Source: Acinetobacter sp. (GTDB taxonomy: Bacteria; Pseudomonadota; Gammaproteobacteria; Pseudomonadales; Moraxellaceae). From it: a DNA stretch of 12,324 nt. Each line of letters begins with the position of its first letter. Positions within the stretch are counted from its first letter, which is position 1. Both the position numbers and the translations under genes were made by a program. Positions 1-7,067 of this stretch are shown piece after piece. The stretch covers positions 1 through 12,324 of the forward strand of contig JASLHF010000253.1 of the NCBI GenBank assembly GCA_030152275.1, in the 5' to 3' direction. The notes beneath the pieces are model-generated. The model did no database searches. It was not told where the DNA came from and worked only from the letters and a program-made list of their open reading frames with translations.

Positions 1-187
1 CTTTATTTATAATGCGGAGCCTTTCAGTTATTTTAGGCAGCGGACGGTGTATGAACCTAAAAGGAGCTGGAAAGGTCAACGTCTGGATAAAAAGCTAGGG
101 CCAATTCATGAGCAAATTGCTCGTGAAAATGCTGCACCTGAAATTGCAAATCAATCAGAAACTCTTCCTGAAATGGCATTAAATTAA
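1..187 (+). CDS. C-terminal end of an unrecognised protein (partial, 5' end outside window)
   Basis: An open frame runs from the left edge (first full codon at base 2) to a TAA at 185-187, giving the last 61 residues of a protein. It contains the stretch FSYFRQRTVYEPKRSWKG, then a basic segment (QRLDKKLG) and a polar, Gln/Glu/Ala-rich end. I do not recognise the family; the basic, aromatic character would suit a nucleic-acid-binding protein such as a recombinase or transposase tail, but nothing here proves it. Codons are visibly more A/T-rich than in the genes to the right, and the next gene is convergent, so it may belong to an accessory segment ending near base 400. The reading frame is reasonably convincing because it is open throughout and ends shortly before AT-rich non-coding DNA. 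Confidence 0.55.
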   Translation, partial: FIYNAEPFSYFRQRTVYEPKRSWKGQRLDKKLGPIHEQIARENAAPEIANQSETLPEMALN

Positions 188-363
188 ATTGCCGCAGATG
201 GAGAAAAAAGTGTGATAAAGCATAATCTAGCAATGGTTATTGATAGCAATAATTGAAAAGCTCGCTATAAAGTATGTAATTGTATTTGCATATATCTAAG
301 CATTGAAATGCTTTTGGTACTAGGCTGAGTTTTAATCAAGAATTTGAACTCATAATTAAAAAC
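188..363. other. AT-rich intergenic stretch with a small hairpin
   Basis: This stretch between the partial gene and the shared terminator is rich in A and T and holds no convincing gene. A perfect 6-bp inverted repeat (AAGCAT/ATGCTT, loop TGAA) lies at 298-313 and is followed by only a short T run. It could be a weak terminator for the upstream gene. No promoter was assigned. Confidence 0.4.
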
Positions 364-390
364 AAACCCGCCTAAGCGGGTTTATTTATT
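364..390. terminator. Bidirectional intrinsic terminator between the partial gene and the ETF-QO gene
   Basis: A perfect 8-bp stem (AAACCCGC at 364-371, GCGGGTTT at 376-383) with the loop CTAA is followed on the plus strand by a T-rich run. On the minus strand the hairpin is followed by GTTTTTAATT. It lies about 40 bases beyond the minus-strand stop at 423, so it most clearly ends the ETF-QO transcript, and it can also stop plus-strand transcription coming from the left. Confidence 0.85.
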
Positions 391-422
391 ATCTCCAAAG
401 AGATTGCATATTTGGATACTAA

Positions 423-2135
423 TTACATGTTAGGGTAATTAGGACCACCTCCACCCTCAGGTGTTACCCAAGTGATGTTCTGAGATGGGTCTTTAATATC
501 ACAAGTTTTACAGTGAACACAGTTGGCTGCGTTGATTTGGAAACGCTTCGAACCGTCATTTTCTTCCATAATTTCATAAACACCAGCAGGGCAGTAGCGT
601 TGAGCCGGCTCATCCCATTTAGGCAAGTTTACATTTACAGGAATAGATGCATCTGTCAGTTTTAAGTGCGCAGGCTGGTTCTCTTCATGCACCGTATTCG
701 ATACGAACACTGAAGACAGGCGGTCAAAAGTTAATTTGCCGTCTGGTTTCGGATAGTTTGGCTTAAAGGTTGATGCATCGACAGTTTTTAGCGCGCTGAA
801 GTCAGGCTGTAAATCATGCAGCGTGAATGGCACTTTAAAGACGTTTTGATCAATAAAGTTAAAGGCGCCGCCCATCCATTGACCAAACTTGTGCATTGCA
901 GGGCCAAAGTTGCGTGAGCTGTACAGTTCTTCTTTCAGCCAGCTGTTATTGAACTTGTCTGTATATGCAGTTAACTCTTTCGCGAAGAAGTCTTCACCTT
1001 CAGTCACACGGGCAATAGCAAGATCGCCGCCTTTTTCCACGCCGGCAGCAATAGCTTCAAATACTGCTTCACCGCACAACATGCCTGATTTCATTGCTGT
1101 ATGAGAGCCTTTGATTTTGGCAAAGTTTAAGAAACCTGCGTCATCACCAATTAAGCTGCCGCCCGGGAAAGTGAATTTTGGTAGTGAGTTGAAACCGCCT
1201 TTGGTTACAGCGCGCGCGCCGTAAGAAATACGTTTGCCGCCTTCAAGATATTGCTTGATAAGTGGATGCGTTTTCCAGCGCTGCATTTCCATAAATGGAT
1301 ACATGTGCGGGTTGGTGTATGACAAGTCCACGATCATACCCAAAGTCACTTGGTTGTTTTCCGCGTGGTACAGCCACCAGCCGCCTGAAGAACCGGTTTC
1401 AGCCAAAGGCCAGCCTGCGCCGTGCATGACCAGACCTGGCTTGTGTTTAGCAGGGTCGATTTCCCACAGCTCTTTAATGCCAATACCGTAATGCTGCGGA
1501 TCTGCATCTTTGTCTAAATTGTATTTGGCAATTAAGCGCTTGCCTAAATGACCGCGGCAGCCTTCAGCAAACAGGGTGTATTTTGCATGAAGTTCATAAC
1601 CCGGAGTAAAGTTGTGTGTTGGCTCGCCGTCTTTGCCGATGCCCATGTCGCCGGTTTGAATGCCTTTGACTGAACCGTCTTCATGGTACAGAATTTCAGA
1701 GGCTGCAAAACCTGGGAAAATAGACACTTCAAGTTCTTCAGCTTTAGCGCCTAACCAGCGGACCACGTTGCCTAATGAGATGACATAGTTGCCATCGTTA
1801 TGCATGGTTTTAGGCACCATCCAGTGCGGCGCTTCCTGTGATTTTTCATCAGACAATAAGAAGAACGTTTTATCTTCAGTCACTGGCACATTTAAAGGCG
1901 CGCCTTCTTCTTTCCAGTTAGGGAACAGCTCATTCATTGCGCGCGGTTCAAGCACAGCGCCAGAGAGGATATGCGCACCGACTTCGGAGCCCTTTTCCAC
2001 GACACAAACGGACAGATCGTTCAGGTTATTTTCAATTGCAAGTTGACGGATTTTAATCGCAGCTGAAAGGCCGGCAGGGCCTGCGCCAACGATGACTACG
2101 TCAAACTCCATCGATTCACGTTCGATGTGTTCCAT
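423..2135 (-). CDS. Electron transfer flavoprotein-ubiquinone oxidoreductase (ETF-QO)
   Basis: The 570-residue protein passes electrons from reduced ETF, loaded by acyl-CoA and related dehydrogenases, to ubiquinone at the inner membrane; it is the bacterial counterpart of human ETFDH. Residues 12-30 hold the FAD-binding GAGPAG loop, and a second FAD-contact region reads GDDAGFLN followed by KGSHTAMKSG. The C-terminal ferredoxin-like part carries the four [4Fe-4S] ligands, C515, C539, C542 and C545, the last three as CVHCKTC, and the end is the typical glycine-rich GGGGPNYPNM. Length and motifs are complete. The ATG at 2133-2135 is chosen because GAGGAG lies 6 bases upstream (2142-2147); a second in-frame ATG eight codons on lacks such a site. 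It is transcribed alone, divergent from the DUF1285 gene, and ends at the terminator at 364-390. Confidence 0.97.
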   Translation of the reverse strand: MEHIERESMEFDVVIVGAGPAGLSAAIKIRQLAIENNLNDLSVCVVEKGSEVGAHILSGAVLEPRAMNELFPNWKEEGAPLNVPVTEDKTFFLLSDEKSQEAPHWMVPKTMHNDGNYVISLGNVVRWLGAKAEELEVSIFPGFAASEILYHEDGSVKGIQTGDMGIGKDGEPTHNFTPGYELHAKYTLFAEGCRGHLGKRLIAKYNLDKDADPQHYGIGIKELWEIDPAKHKPGLVMHGAGWPLAETGSSGGWWLYHAENNQVTLGMIVDLSYTNPHMYPFMEMQRWKTHPLIKQYLEGGKRISYGARAVTKGGFNSLPKFTFPGGSLIGDDAGFLNFAKIKGSHTAMKSGMLCGEAVFEAIAAGVEKGGDLAIARVTEGEDFFAKELTAYTDKFNNSWLKEELYSSRNFGPAMHKFGQWMGGAFNFIDQNVFKVPFTLHDLQPDFSALKTVDASTFKPNYPKPDGKLTFDRLSSVFVSNTVHEENQPAHLKLTDASIPVNVNLPKWDEPAQRYCPAGVYEIMEENDGSKRFQINAANCVHCKTCDIKDPSQNITWVTPEGGGGPNYPNM

Positions 2136-2231
2136 GTAGGACTCCTCATCTGGTTTAAAGGTGGCGACCGTTTGACTCTAAAAACGGCGCTGCCATGAGT
2201 GTTCTCAGTTTGCAGACACAAATAAACTATC

Positions 2232-2260
2232 GTGTCATTTATATTGTGGGCTAGTATAGT
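2232..2260 (+). promoter_or_regulatory. Candidate sigma-70 promoter of the DUF1285-murI transcript
   Basis: A TATAGT -10-like box at 2255-2260 sits 17 bases downstream of GTGTCA (2232-2237), which matches four of six -35 consensus positions. Transcription would start near 2267, leaving a leader of about 58 bases before the ATG at 2325. It is supported only by match and position. Confidence 0.35.
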
Positions 2261-2266
2261 TTTAAA
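2238..2266 (-). promoter_or_regulatory. Candidate sigma-70 promoter of the ETF-QO gene
   Basis: On the minus strand a TTTAAA -35-like box (2261-2266) and a TATAAA -10-like box (2238-2243) are separated by exactly 17 bases. This would give a leader of about 95 bases before the ATG. The -10 box is close to consensus and the -35 box is moderate. It overlaps the candidate plus-strand promoter, so the two genes may compete for polymerase. Confidence 0.4.
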
Positions 2267-2324
2267 CCGTGGTCTAGCCAATTGGCTGAATCGTATTATT
2301 TTGCCGTCATTAGGGTCTTCTGCT

Positions 2325-2936
2325 ATGAAAAATCAAGAAAAAACACAAAATCCGACGAAATCAGCAGCTCTTGGCGATAATAAAAATTTAATGAATATTG
2401 CACAATACTTAAAAGATGGACAGTCCGGTCACAAAAAGTCAATTCCGCCTTTGGAAAAATGGCATCCCAAGCACTGCGGAGCTATGGATTTAAAGGTTAA
2501 AGCCAATGGCGAGTGGTGGCACGAAGGTCAATTGATCAAGCGTCAGGCGCTCATTGACTTGTTCTCCAGCGTATTGTGGAAAGAGGACGGCAAGTTTTAT
2601 TTAAAGACCCCTGTAGAGCAGATAGAAATACAGGTAGAAGATGAACCTTTATTCATCAATCAAGTGAACAGCATTGAGCTGAATGGCTTGTGTTATATCC
2701 AGCTGATTTCAAGTACACAGGATGAAGTAATTGTCGATGCGCAGCATCCTATTTTTATGCGTGAATTTGACGGTGAAATGCGGCCTTATGTGCCGGTTCG
2801 TTTTGGTATCAATGCGCTGATTCAGCGGGCTGCATTTTTACATTTAGTCGAAATGGGTGAACTGACAGAAAATGCACAGGGCGAAACTGTTTTAAGCCTG
2901 AAAAGCGGCGATTTTTGCTTGCAATTAGGCGCCTGA
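2325..2936 (+). CDS. DUF1285 domain-containing protein
   Basis: This 203-residue cytoplasmic protein of unknown function matches the DUF1285 pattern. The recognisable block begins with PPLEKWHPKHCGAMDLKV, then GEWWHEGQLIKRQALIDLFS, SVLWKEDGKFYLKTPVEQIEIQVEDEPLF, and ends with RFGINALIQRAAFLHLVEMG. The first 30 or so residues (Lys/Asn/Gln-rich) precede the domain and may be disordered. No signal peptide or membrane segment is seen. The frame is open upstream to 2232, but ATG 2325 is preferred because AGGG stands 9 bases upstream and the extra upstream residues do not resemble the family; a later ATG (about 22 codons on) has no clear ribosome site. murI follows within about 46 bases with no terminator, so the two are probably co-transcribed. 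The family has no established reaction, so no function is assigned. Confidence 0.9.
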   Translation: MKNQEKTQNPTKSAALGDNKNLMNIAQYLKDGQSGHKKSIPPLEKWHPKHCGAMDLKVKANGEWWHEGQLIKRQALIDLFSSVLWKEDGKFYLKTPVEQIEIQVEDEPLFINQVNSIELNGLCYIQLISSTQDEVIVDAQHPIFMREFDGEMRPYVPVRFGINALIQRAAFLHLVEMGELTENAQGETVLSLKSGDFCLQLGA

Positions 2937-2982
2937 GGTTTAAGCTTTCTTCATCTGAATTTTGACTTCTGAATTTGAAGCT

Positions 2983-3858
2983 ATGACAGCTATCCATCCC
3001 ATCTATCCGCTGTATGACCCCATGCCGAAAGCCAGCCCCAGCGCACCGATCGGCATATTTGACTCCGGCGTAGGCGGCTTGTCTGTGGCGCAGGAAATTG
3101 CGCGCTATCTGCCAAATGAACACATTGTTTATTATGCAGATACTGCCCATGTTCCCTATGGCCCGCGCAATGATCAGGATATCCGTGAGCTGACGGCGCA
3201 TGCGATTGAATGGCTGTACCGTAAAGGCTGCAAAGTTGCAGTGGTGGCCTGCAATACAGCATCGGCTTTTAGTCTGAATTATTTGCGCGAGCATTATGGT
3301 GAAAATTTTCCCATTATTGGGCTGGTTCCAGCATTAAAGCCGGCGGTACTCCAGAGCAAGAGTAAAAAAGTGGCGGTGCTGGCTACGCCTGCAACGTTTA
3401 GAGGTCAACTGATTAAAGATGTTATAGCGCGTTTTGCCGAGCCGGCACAGGTGCAGGTCATGCCAATCAGTCATCTGGATTTGGTGCCTTTTGTTGAATC
3501 CGGCGCGCAGATGAGCGCAGCTTGCCTGCAGACGCTGCAGGAGATTTTACAGCCGGCGGTAAATGACGGCGCAGATTTTTTAGTGCTCGGCTGTACGCAT
3601 TATCCTTTTCTAAAATCAGCTATTCAGCATATTTTTGGGCAAAAACTGACATTAATTGACTCAGGATTTGCCGTTGCGCGTCAAACGGCCCGCATTTTAA
3701 TAAAAAATGAGTTATTATTTGAACAAGACTGTAAAAATGCTGTACGAATTGAATGTTACGTTAGCGGCCAGAATGCAGAAGCATTAAAGCCCGTTTTAAC
3801 GCATTTGATTCAGCAGGATTTAAGCTGGACGGTCAGCAATCTAGGTCAATTGGGGTAA
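2983..3858 (+). CDS. murI: Glutamate racemase MurI
   Basis: MurI interconverts L- and D-glutamate in the cytoplasm, supplying D-glutamate for the peptidoglycan stem peptide (substrate of MurD). With the start used here it has 291 residues. It shows the family's FDSGVGG motif (D27, S28), YYADTAHVPYG, the first catalytic cysteine in ACNTAS (C90) and the second in GCTHYP (C204), the acid/base pair of this cofactor-independent racemase. All key residues are present. The start is uncertain: the frame extends to a TTG at 2962, ATG 2983 has only a weak, close GAAG, and ATG 3022 has no ribosome site. With ATG 2983 there are about 26 residues before the DSG motif, a longer N-terminus than in minimal racemases. 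It follows the DUF1285 gene in the same direction; no obvious terminator follows it. Confidence 0.96.
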   Translation: MTAIHPIYPLYDPMPKASPSAPIGIFDSGVGGLSVAQEIARYLPNEHIVYYADTAHVPYGPRNDQDIRELTAHAIEWLYRKGCKVAVVACNTASAFSLNYLREHYGENFPIIGLVPALKPAVLQSKSKKVAVLATPATFRGQLIKDVIARFAEPAQVQVMPISHLDLVPFVESGAQMSAACLQTLQEILQPAVNDGADFLVLGCTHYPFLKSAIQHIFGQKLTLIDSGFAVARQTARILIKNELLFEQDCKNAVRIECYVSGQNAEALKPVLTHLIQQDLSWTVSNLGQLG

Positions 3859-3999
3859 CTTAAATTGTATTGGCCTTTTGCGCAGCTTTACAAATAATTA
3901 TTTATAGATTTATTTTTTATTGGGGCAGCCATATTTGCAGCCGGTTTGAGCAGTTTTTCTGCATCAGGCAGCAGTATGCACAAGGAATGAGGATAACCC

Positions 4000-5028
4000 A
4001 TGCTAGATAAGCGTTATCAGGTTTTTATTTCAACCTCCGGAACGGAAATGCAGCCGGAACGGATGATTTTGGCGCAAACACTTGTGGGTATGGGCTTTTT
4101 TTCATGGGGATTGGAACAGCGCACGCCGTTAAGCACAGCGTTTGCGCGCCGTCAAATTGATGACTGTGATTATGTTGTCATCCTTTTGGGCAGTTCCTAT
4201 GGCGAACAGTCGGTGTCGGGTGTTGGCTATATGCATTTGGAATACATTTATGCGGTGACCAAACAAAAACCGATTATTGTTTTTATGCATGATGAGCCTG
4301 GCGCGCGTGATGAAACATTGTGTGATGACAAGCCCGAATTAAGAGAAAAATTTAAAGAATTTAGAAAGCTTTTGCAAAATGAGGCAGATCAGGTATTTAC
4401 TTACCGCAGCCTGCGCGATTTAGAAATGGCAGTGCGCCTGAATATGTCACAAATGCTGGAGCGCTATCCCGTGCTGGGCTGGGTTCGTCCGCAGAATACG
4501 CAAGTGCTGCAGGATGAGATTGACCGGCTAAAGCGTAAACTTGAACAGCTGGAAACTGAAGCCGGCAAGCGCGAGGCGGATCCGTTTCTCAGCTTGCCAA
4601 AGGTGTCCATGCATGAAGTTTTTTCATTTGAATACCGCATGCAAGCCTACCAAGACGGTAATTTTAAAGAACTAAAAGTGCAGAAAAAGATGACATGGGC
4701 GCAGCTGCTGGCAGTGCTGGGGCCAACTTTTGTGCATCCTACGCCGGAAGAATATTTTTCTAAACGCATGAATGAATATTTGAACGAGACTGGCTTGCAG
4801 GATGCCCGTGTTGAAATGCCGCGCGCGCATGCTGTGGCCCGCGCGCAAATCAATATCCGCGCTTTACACAGCATCAAAATGCAGATGCGTCAAAATGAAT
4901 GGATTATCCAGTCGGGCCGGGATGACCGCCAGCGCATGCTGTGGCAGGTTACGGCCAAAGCGCAAAAGCTGATGGAAAGCAGTTTGCTGGATAACGATCG
5001 GGTATTCCAATTTAATACTTCATATTAA
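4000..5028 (+). CDS. DUF4062 domain protein with coiled coil (TIR/deoxyribosyltransferase-like fold suspected)
   Basis: The 342-residue protein opens with a DUF4062-like domain (about residues 5-100): a first strand YQVFISTSG, then ER (20-21) in a helix, IDDCDYVVILLGSSYG (53-68), and HLEYIYAVTKQKPIIVFMH with a conserved-looking glutamate, E81. DUF4062 is a domain of unknown function often found at the N-terminus of larger conflict-type proteins; resemblance of its fold to TIR and nucleoside 2-deoxyribosyltransferase domains is my inference from the strand-helix pattern and the Glu. A charged heptad-like segment at about 167-190 (LQDEIDRLKRKLEQLE) suggests coiled-coil oligomerisation. Residues 200-342 are mostly helical and unrecognised. 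No signal peptide, membrane segment or NTPase motif is seen. GAGGA at 3989-3993, 6 bases before ATG 4000, fixes the start. A 141-base gap separates it from murI, and hemH follows 65 bases downstream in the same direction. Confidence 0.85.
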   Translation: MLDKRYQVFISTSGTEMQPERMILAQTLVGMGFFSWGLEQRTPLSTAFARRQIDDCDYVVILLGSSYGEQSVSGVGYMHLEYIYAVTKQKPIIVFMHDEPGARDETLCDDKPELREKFKEFRKLLQNEADQVFTYRSLRDLEMAVRLNMSQMLERYPVLGWVRPQNTQVLQDEIDRLKRKLEQLETEAGKREADPFLSLPKVSMHEVFSFEYRMQAYQDGNFKELKVQKKMTWAQLLAVLGPTFVHPTPEEYFSKRMNEYLNETGLQDARVEMPRAHAVARAQINIRALHSIKMQMRQNEWIIQSGRDDRQRMLWQVTAKAQKLMESSLLDNDRVFQFNTSY

Positions 5029-5032
5029 ACTG

Positions 5033-5058
5033 TTTTATTAAATTTTATTAAAACTGTT
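5033..5058 (+). repeat. Short AT-rich tandem and direct repeats in the hemH leader
   Basis: Two copies of TTTTATTAA lie at 5033-5041 and 5043-5051, a 10-base period. Overlapping them, ATTAAACTGTT (5024-5034) recurs as ATTAAAACTGTT (5047-5058), about 23 bases apart, roughly two helical turns. They occupy the gap before hemH and could be a protein-binding site or simply AT-rich spacer. No matching known operator was recognised. Confidence 0.4.
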
Positions 5059-5093
5059 AAAGTAAGCGGGTCTATAGCGACTGGAATGGTGCA

Positions 5094-6107
5094 ATGTCTG
5101 TTGCCGCGAAAGCAAAAGTAACTGTAATTTTGGCCAATTTAGGAACTCCTGATGAGCCGACCGTTCCGGCGGTACGTCAATTTTTAAAACAGTTCCTGTC
5201 GGATCAGCGGGTAATTGAAATCCCTAAACCCATCTGGCAATTAATCTTGCGCCTGTTTATTTTGCCGTTCCGGCCGAAACGTGTTGCGCATGCCTATGCC
5301 GCAGTCTGGAATCAGGACTCACCGATGCGGGAAATTCTGCTTCAGCAGGTCGAAGCAGCGCAGCAATACTTAACGTCTTTATATCCAGAATTTGATCTTG
5401 ACGTCATACCGGCCATGACCTATGGAAATCCCGGCATTCAAGCGGCGCTGCAGCGTTTATCTGAACAGCCCTGTGATCATTTGTTAATTTTACCGCTGTT
5501 TCCGCAGTACTCGGCAACTTCAACAGCGCCGCTCTATGATGCGGTTGGCGCATGGATGAAAACTCAGCGCAATTTGCCGGGCCTGAGCATTATCCGCGAT
5601 TATTATCAGCATCCGCTGTTTATTCAGGCGCTGGCGCAAAGCGTGCGTGATTATCAGGCAGAGCACGGCGCTGCAGAGAAACTGCTGATGTCATTTCACG
5701 GCATCCCGCAGCCTTATGCAGATAAAGGCGACCCCTATGCTGACCGCTGCCGCATCACCGGCCGTCTGCTCGCGCAGGCGCTGGGCCTGAGCGATGCACA
5801 GTATGAGATCAGTTTTCAGTCACGTTTCGGCAAGCAGGAATGGGTGAAGCCCTATACTGATGCCACTTTGCAGGCATGGGCTGAGCAAGGGGTAAAATCT
5901 GTGCAGGTGGTCAGTCCGGCATTTTCTGCGGACTGTCTGGAAACTCTGGAAGAGCTGGCCATGCAAAATGCTGACCTGTTCAAAGCGGCCGGCGGACAAA
6001 GCTATAGCTATATTCCGGCACTGAACGCGCGCAGTGATCATTTGCAATTGCTGAATTCGCTGCTTCAGGCTAATCTTGATGCCCTTAAGCACACATTAGC
6101 CCACTGA
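5094..6107 (+). CDS. hemH: Ferrochelatase HemH
   Basis: Ferrochelatase inserts Fe(II) into protoporphyrin IX to make protohaem, the last step of the protoporphyrin-dependent pathway, at the cytoplasmic face of the inner membrane. The 337-residue protein begins with VILANLGTPDEP and carries the catalytic histidine in SFHGIP (H202) and the conserved glutamate in the segment SPAFSADCLETLEE (E283). LPLFPQYSATSTA, also typical, is present. No C-terminal Cys cluster of the [2Fe-2S] type is seen. The ATG at 5094 has GGA 8 bases upstream, a modest ribosome site. A 65-base AT-rich leader with repeats separates it from the DUF4062 gene; the MBL-fold gene starts 19 bases after its stop, so these two are almost certainly co-transcribed. 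Confidence 0.97.
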   Translation: MSVAAKAKVTVILANLGTPDEPTVPAVRQFLKQFLSDQRVIEIPKPIWQLILRLFILPFRPKRVAHAYAAVWNQDSPMREILLQQVEAAQQYLTSLYPEFDLDVIPAMTYGNPGIQAALQRLSEQPCDHLLILPLFPQYSATSTAPLYDAVGAWMKTQRNLPGLSIIRDYYQHPLFIQALAQSVRDYQAEHGAAEKLLMSFHGIPQPYADKGDPYADRCRITGRLLAQALGLSDAQYEISFQSRFGKQEWVKPYTDATLQAWAEQGVKSVQVVSPAFSADCLETLEELAMQNADLFKAAGGQSYSYIPALNARSDHLQLLNSLLQANLDALKHTLAH

Positions 6108-6126
6108 GATTTTGAGGTTTAGCCAA

Positions 6127-6771
6127 ATGCTGCAAGTCAAAATTGTGCCGGTCACGGCATTTCAGCAGAACTGTTCCATTGTCTGGGACTCTGAAAGCAA
6201 AGAAGCGGTTTTGATTGATGCCGGCGGTGAGCCGGAAAAGCTGCGGGCCGAAGTTGAAGCGCTGGGCTTGACTGTTAAAGCGCTGTGGCTGACTCATGGC
6301 CATTTGGATCATGCCGGTGCGGTGGGTGCGCTGAAAAAACTGTGGAGTGTGCCTGTGATTGGGCCGCATAAAGAGGATGCATTCTGGCTGGATATGATTC
6401 AGGAAGTGTCTGCGCGCTATGGTTTTCCAATTCCGGAAAAAGTAGAGGTAGACACTTGGCTGACTGGCGGAGAAACTTTAACACTGGGCAGTGAAAAATT
6501 TGAGGTGCGGTTTGCGCCGGGCCATACGCCGGGACATGTCATATTTTATAACCCGCATTATGGCTTGCTGTGGACTGGCGATGTGCTGTTTAAAGGCTCG
6601 ATTGGCCGGACAGATTTTCCGCGCGGCAACCATCAGCAGCTGCTGGATTCGATTCAGCGCGAATGCTTCAGCTTGCCGGATGAAACTCAGTTCATTTCCG
6701 GACATGGCCCGATGAGCACCATTGGCTTTGAAAAGCAGCATAATCCTTTTGTTGCAGGTCAGGCTGGCTGA
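6127..6771 (+). CDS. YcbL-like metallo-beta-lactamase-fold hydrolase (glyoxalase II-like)
   Basis: A 214-residue cytoplasmic MBL-fold metallohydrolase of the YcbL/GloB type. Metal ligands are visible: THGHLDH (H57, H59, D61, H62), H133 in PGHTPGH, D152 in WTGDVLF and H193 in SGHGP. KGSIGRTDFPRGN is the family's short active-site region, and the length matches single-domain YcbL proteins, which lack the C-terminal glutathione-binding helices of classical glyoxalase II. Some YcbL members hydrolyse S-D-lactoylglutathione; the substrate here is not known. The frame is open to a TTG at 6112, but ATG 6127 is preferred because GAGG at 6114-6117 lies 9 bases upstream. It is the last gene of the hemH transcript, and an inverted repeat follows at 6780-6836. 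Confidence 0.93.
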   Translation: MLQVKIVPVTAFQQNCSIVWDSESKEAVLIDAGGEPEKLRAEVEALGLTVKALWLTHGHLDHAGAVGALKKLWSVPVIGPHKEDAFWLDMIQEVSARYGFPIPEKVEVDTWLTGGETLTLGSEKFEVRFAPGHTPGHVIFYNPHYGLLWTGDVLFKGSIGRTDFPRGNHQQLLDSIQRECFSLPDETQFISGHGPMSTIGFEKQHNPFVAGQAG

Positions 6772-6779
6772 TTGCTTTG

Positions 6780-6842
6780 ACCCGCACAATACCCGCATGA
6801 TGAGTGCTGGAAAATCTCTAAAACTGCTGTGCGGGTGTTTTC
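6780..6842 (+). terminator. Possible long-loop terminator after the YcbL-like gene
   Basis: ACCCGCACA (6780-6788) pairs perfectly with TGTGCGGGT (6828-6836), followed by GTTTTCT. The stem is 9 bp and GC-rich, but the loop is about 39 bases, unusual for an intrinsic terminator. Its place 8 bases after the stop supports a role in ending the hemH-ycbL transcript. Confidence 0.5.
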
Positions 6843-7015
6843 TCATTCATTAATGATTGAATGATCCGGCTGGGAAGATTGCAAACCTGCCGGCTTGAGT
6901 AATGAGTGTTGGTACTGCAGCAGTCTGCAGCGGGCATCTGGTTTATGGCATATGCCTTTTAGCCGATTGCTCCTAAATCCCGTCAATACAGCACTTTGTA
7001 AGATTGCCCATACGT
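6843..7015. other. Non-coding stretch with several small inverted repeats
   Basis: Together with its flanks this makes a gene-free stretch of nearly 300 bases. It holds TCATTCA/TGAATGA (6843-6849 and 6858-6864), CCGGC/GCCGG (6866-6870 and 6889-6893) and two CTGCAG sites (6915-6920 and 6925-6930). No start codon with a ribosome site and no recognisable short protein was found. A small RNA cannot be excluded because a strong terminator-like hairpin follows at 7018-7050. Confidence 0.35.
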
Positions 7016-7017
7016 AA

Positions 7018-7050
7018 AAAAAACAGGCCGCATTATGCGGCCTGTTTTTT
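7018..7050. terminator. Strong bidirectional intrinsic terminator (serves yacG)
   Basis: A perfect stem of 12 bp (AAACAGGCCGCA at 7021-7032, TGCGGCCTGTTT at 7036-7047) with loop TTA extends to 15 bp through flanking A and T runs (A from 7016, T to 7050). U-runs follow on both strands. It lies 18 bases beyond the minus-strand yacG stop and would also stop plus-strand read-through from the hemH operon. Confidence 0.92.
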
Positions 7051-7067
7051 GCGCTGCCTATCCGCAG

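Noticed and set aside
2232..2324. Upstream ATG for the DUF1285 gene
   Set aside because: The added 31 residues do not fit the family, and the span overlaps the promoter boxes.
2809..3294. 161-residue minus-strand open frame
   Set aside because: It overlaps the end of the DUF1285 gene and the start of murI on the other strand, both clearly real, and has no recognisable domain.
6112..6126. TTG start for the YcbL-like gene
   Set aside because: ATG 6127 has GAGG 9 bases upstream, and that site overlaps the TTG itself.
6478..6846. 122-residue minus-strand open frame
   Set aside because: It is the shadow of the YcbL-like gene, which carries all metal ligands in the plus frame.
6915..6930. Pair of CTGCAG sites as a possible attachment or repeat unit
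   Set aside because: CTGCAG is common throughout this window, including inside genes, so two close copies mean little.
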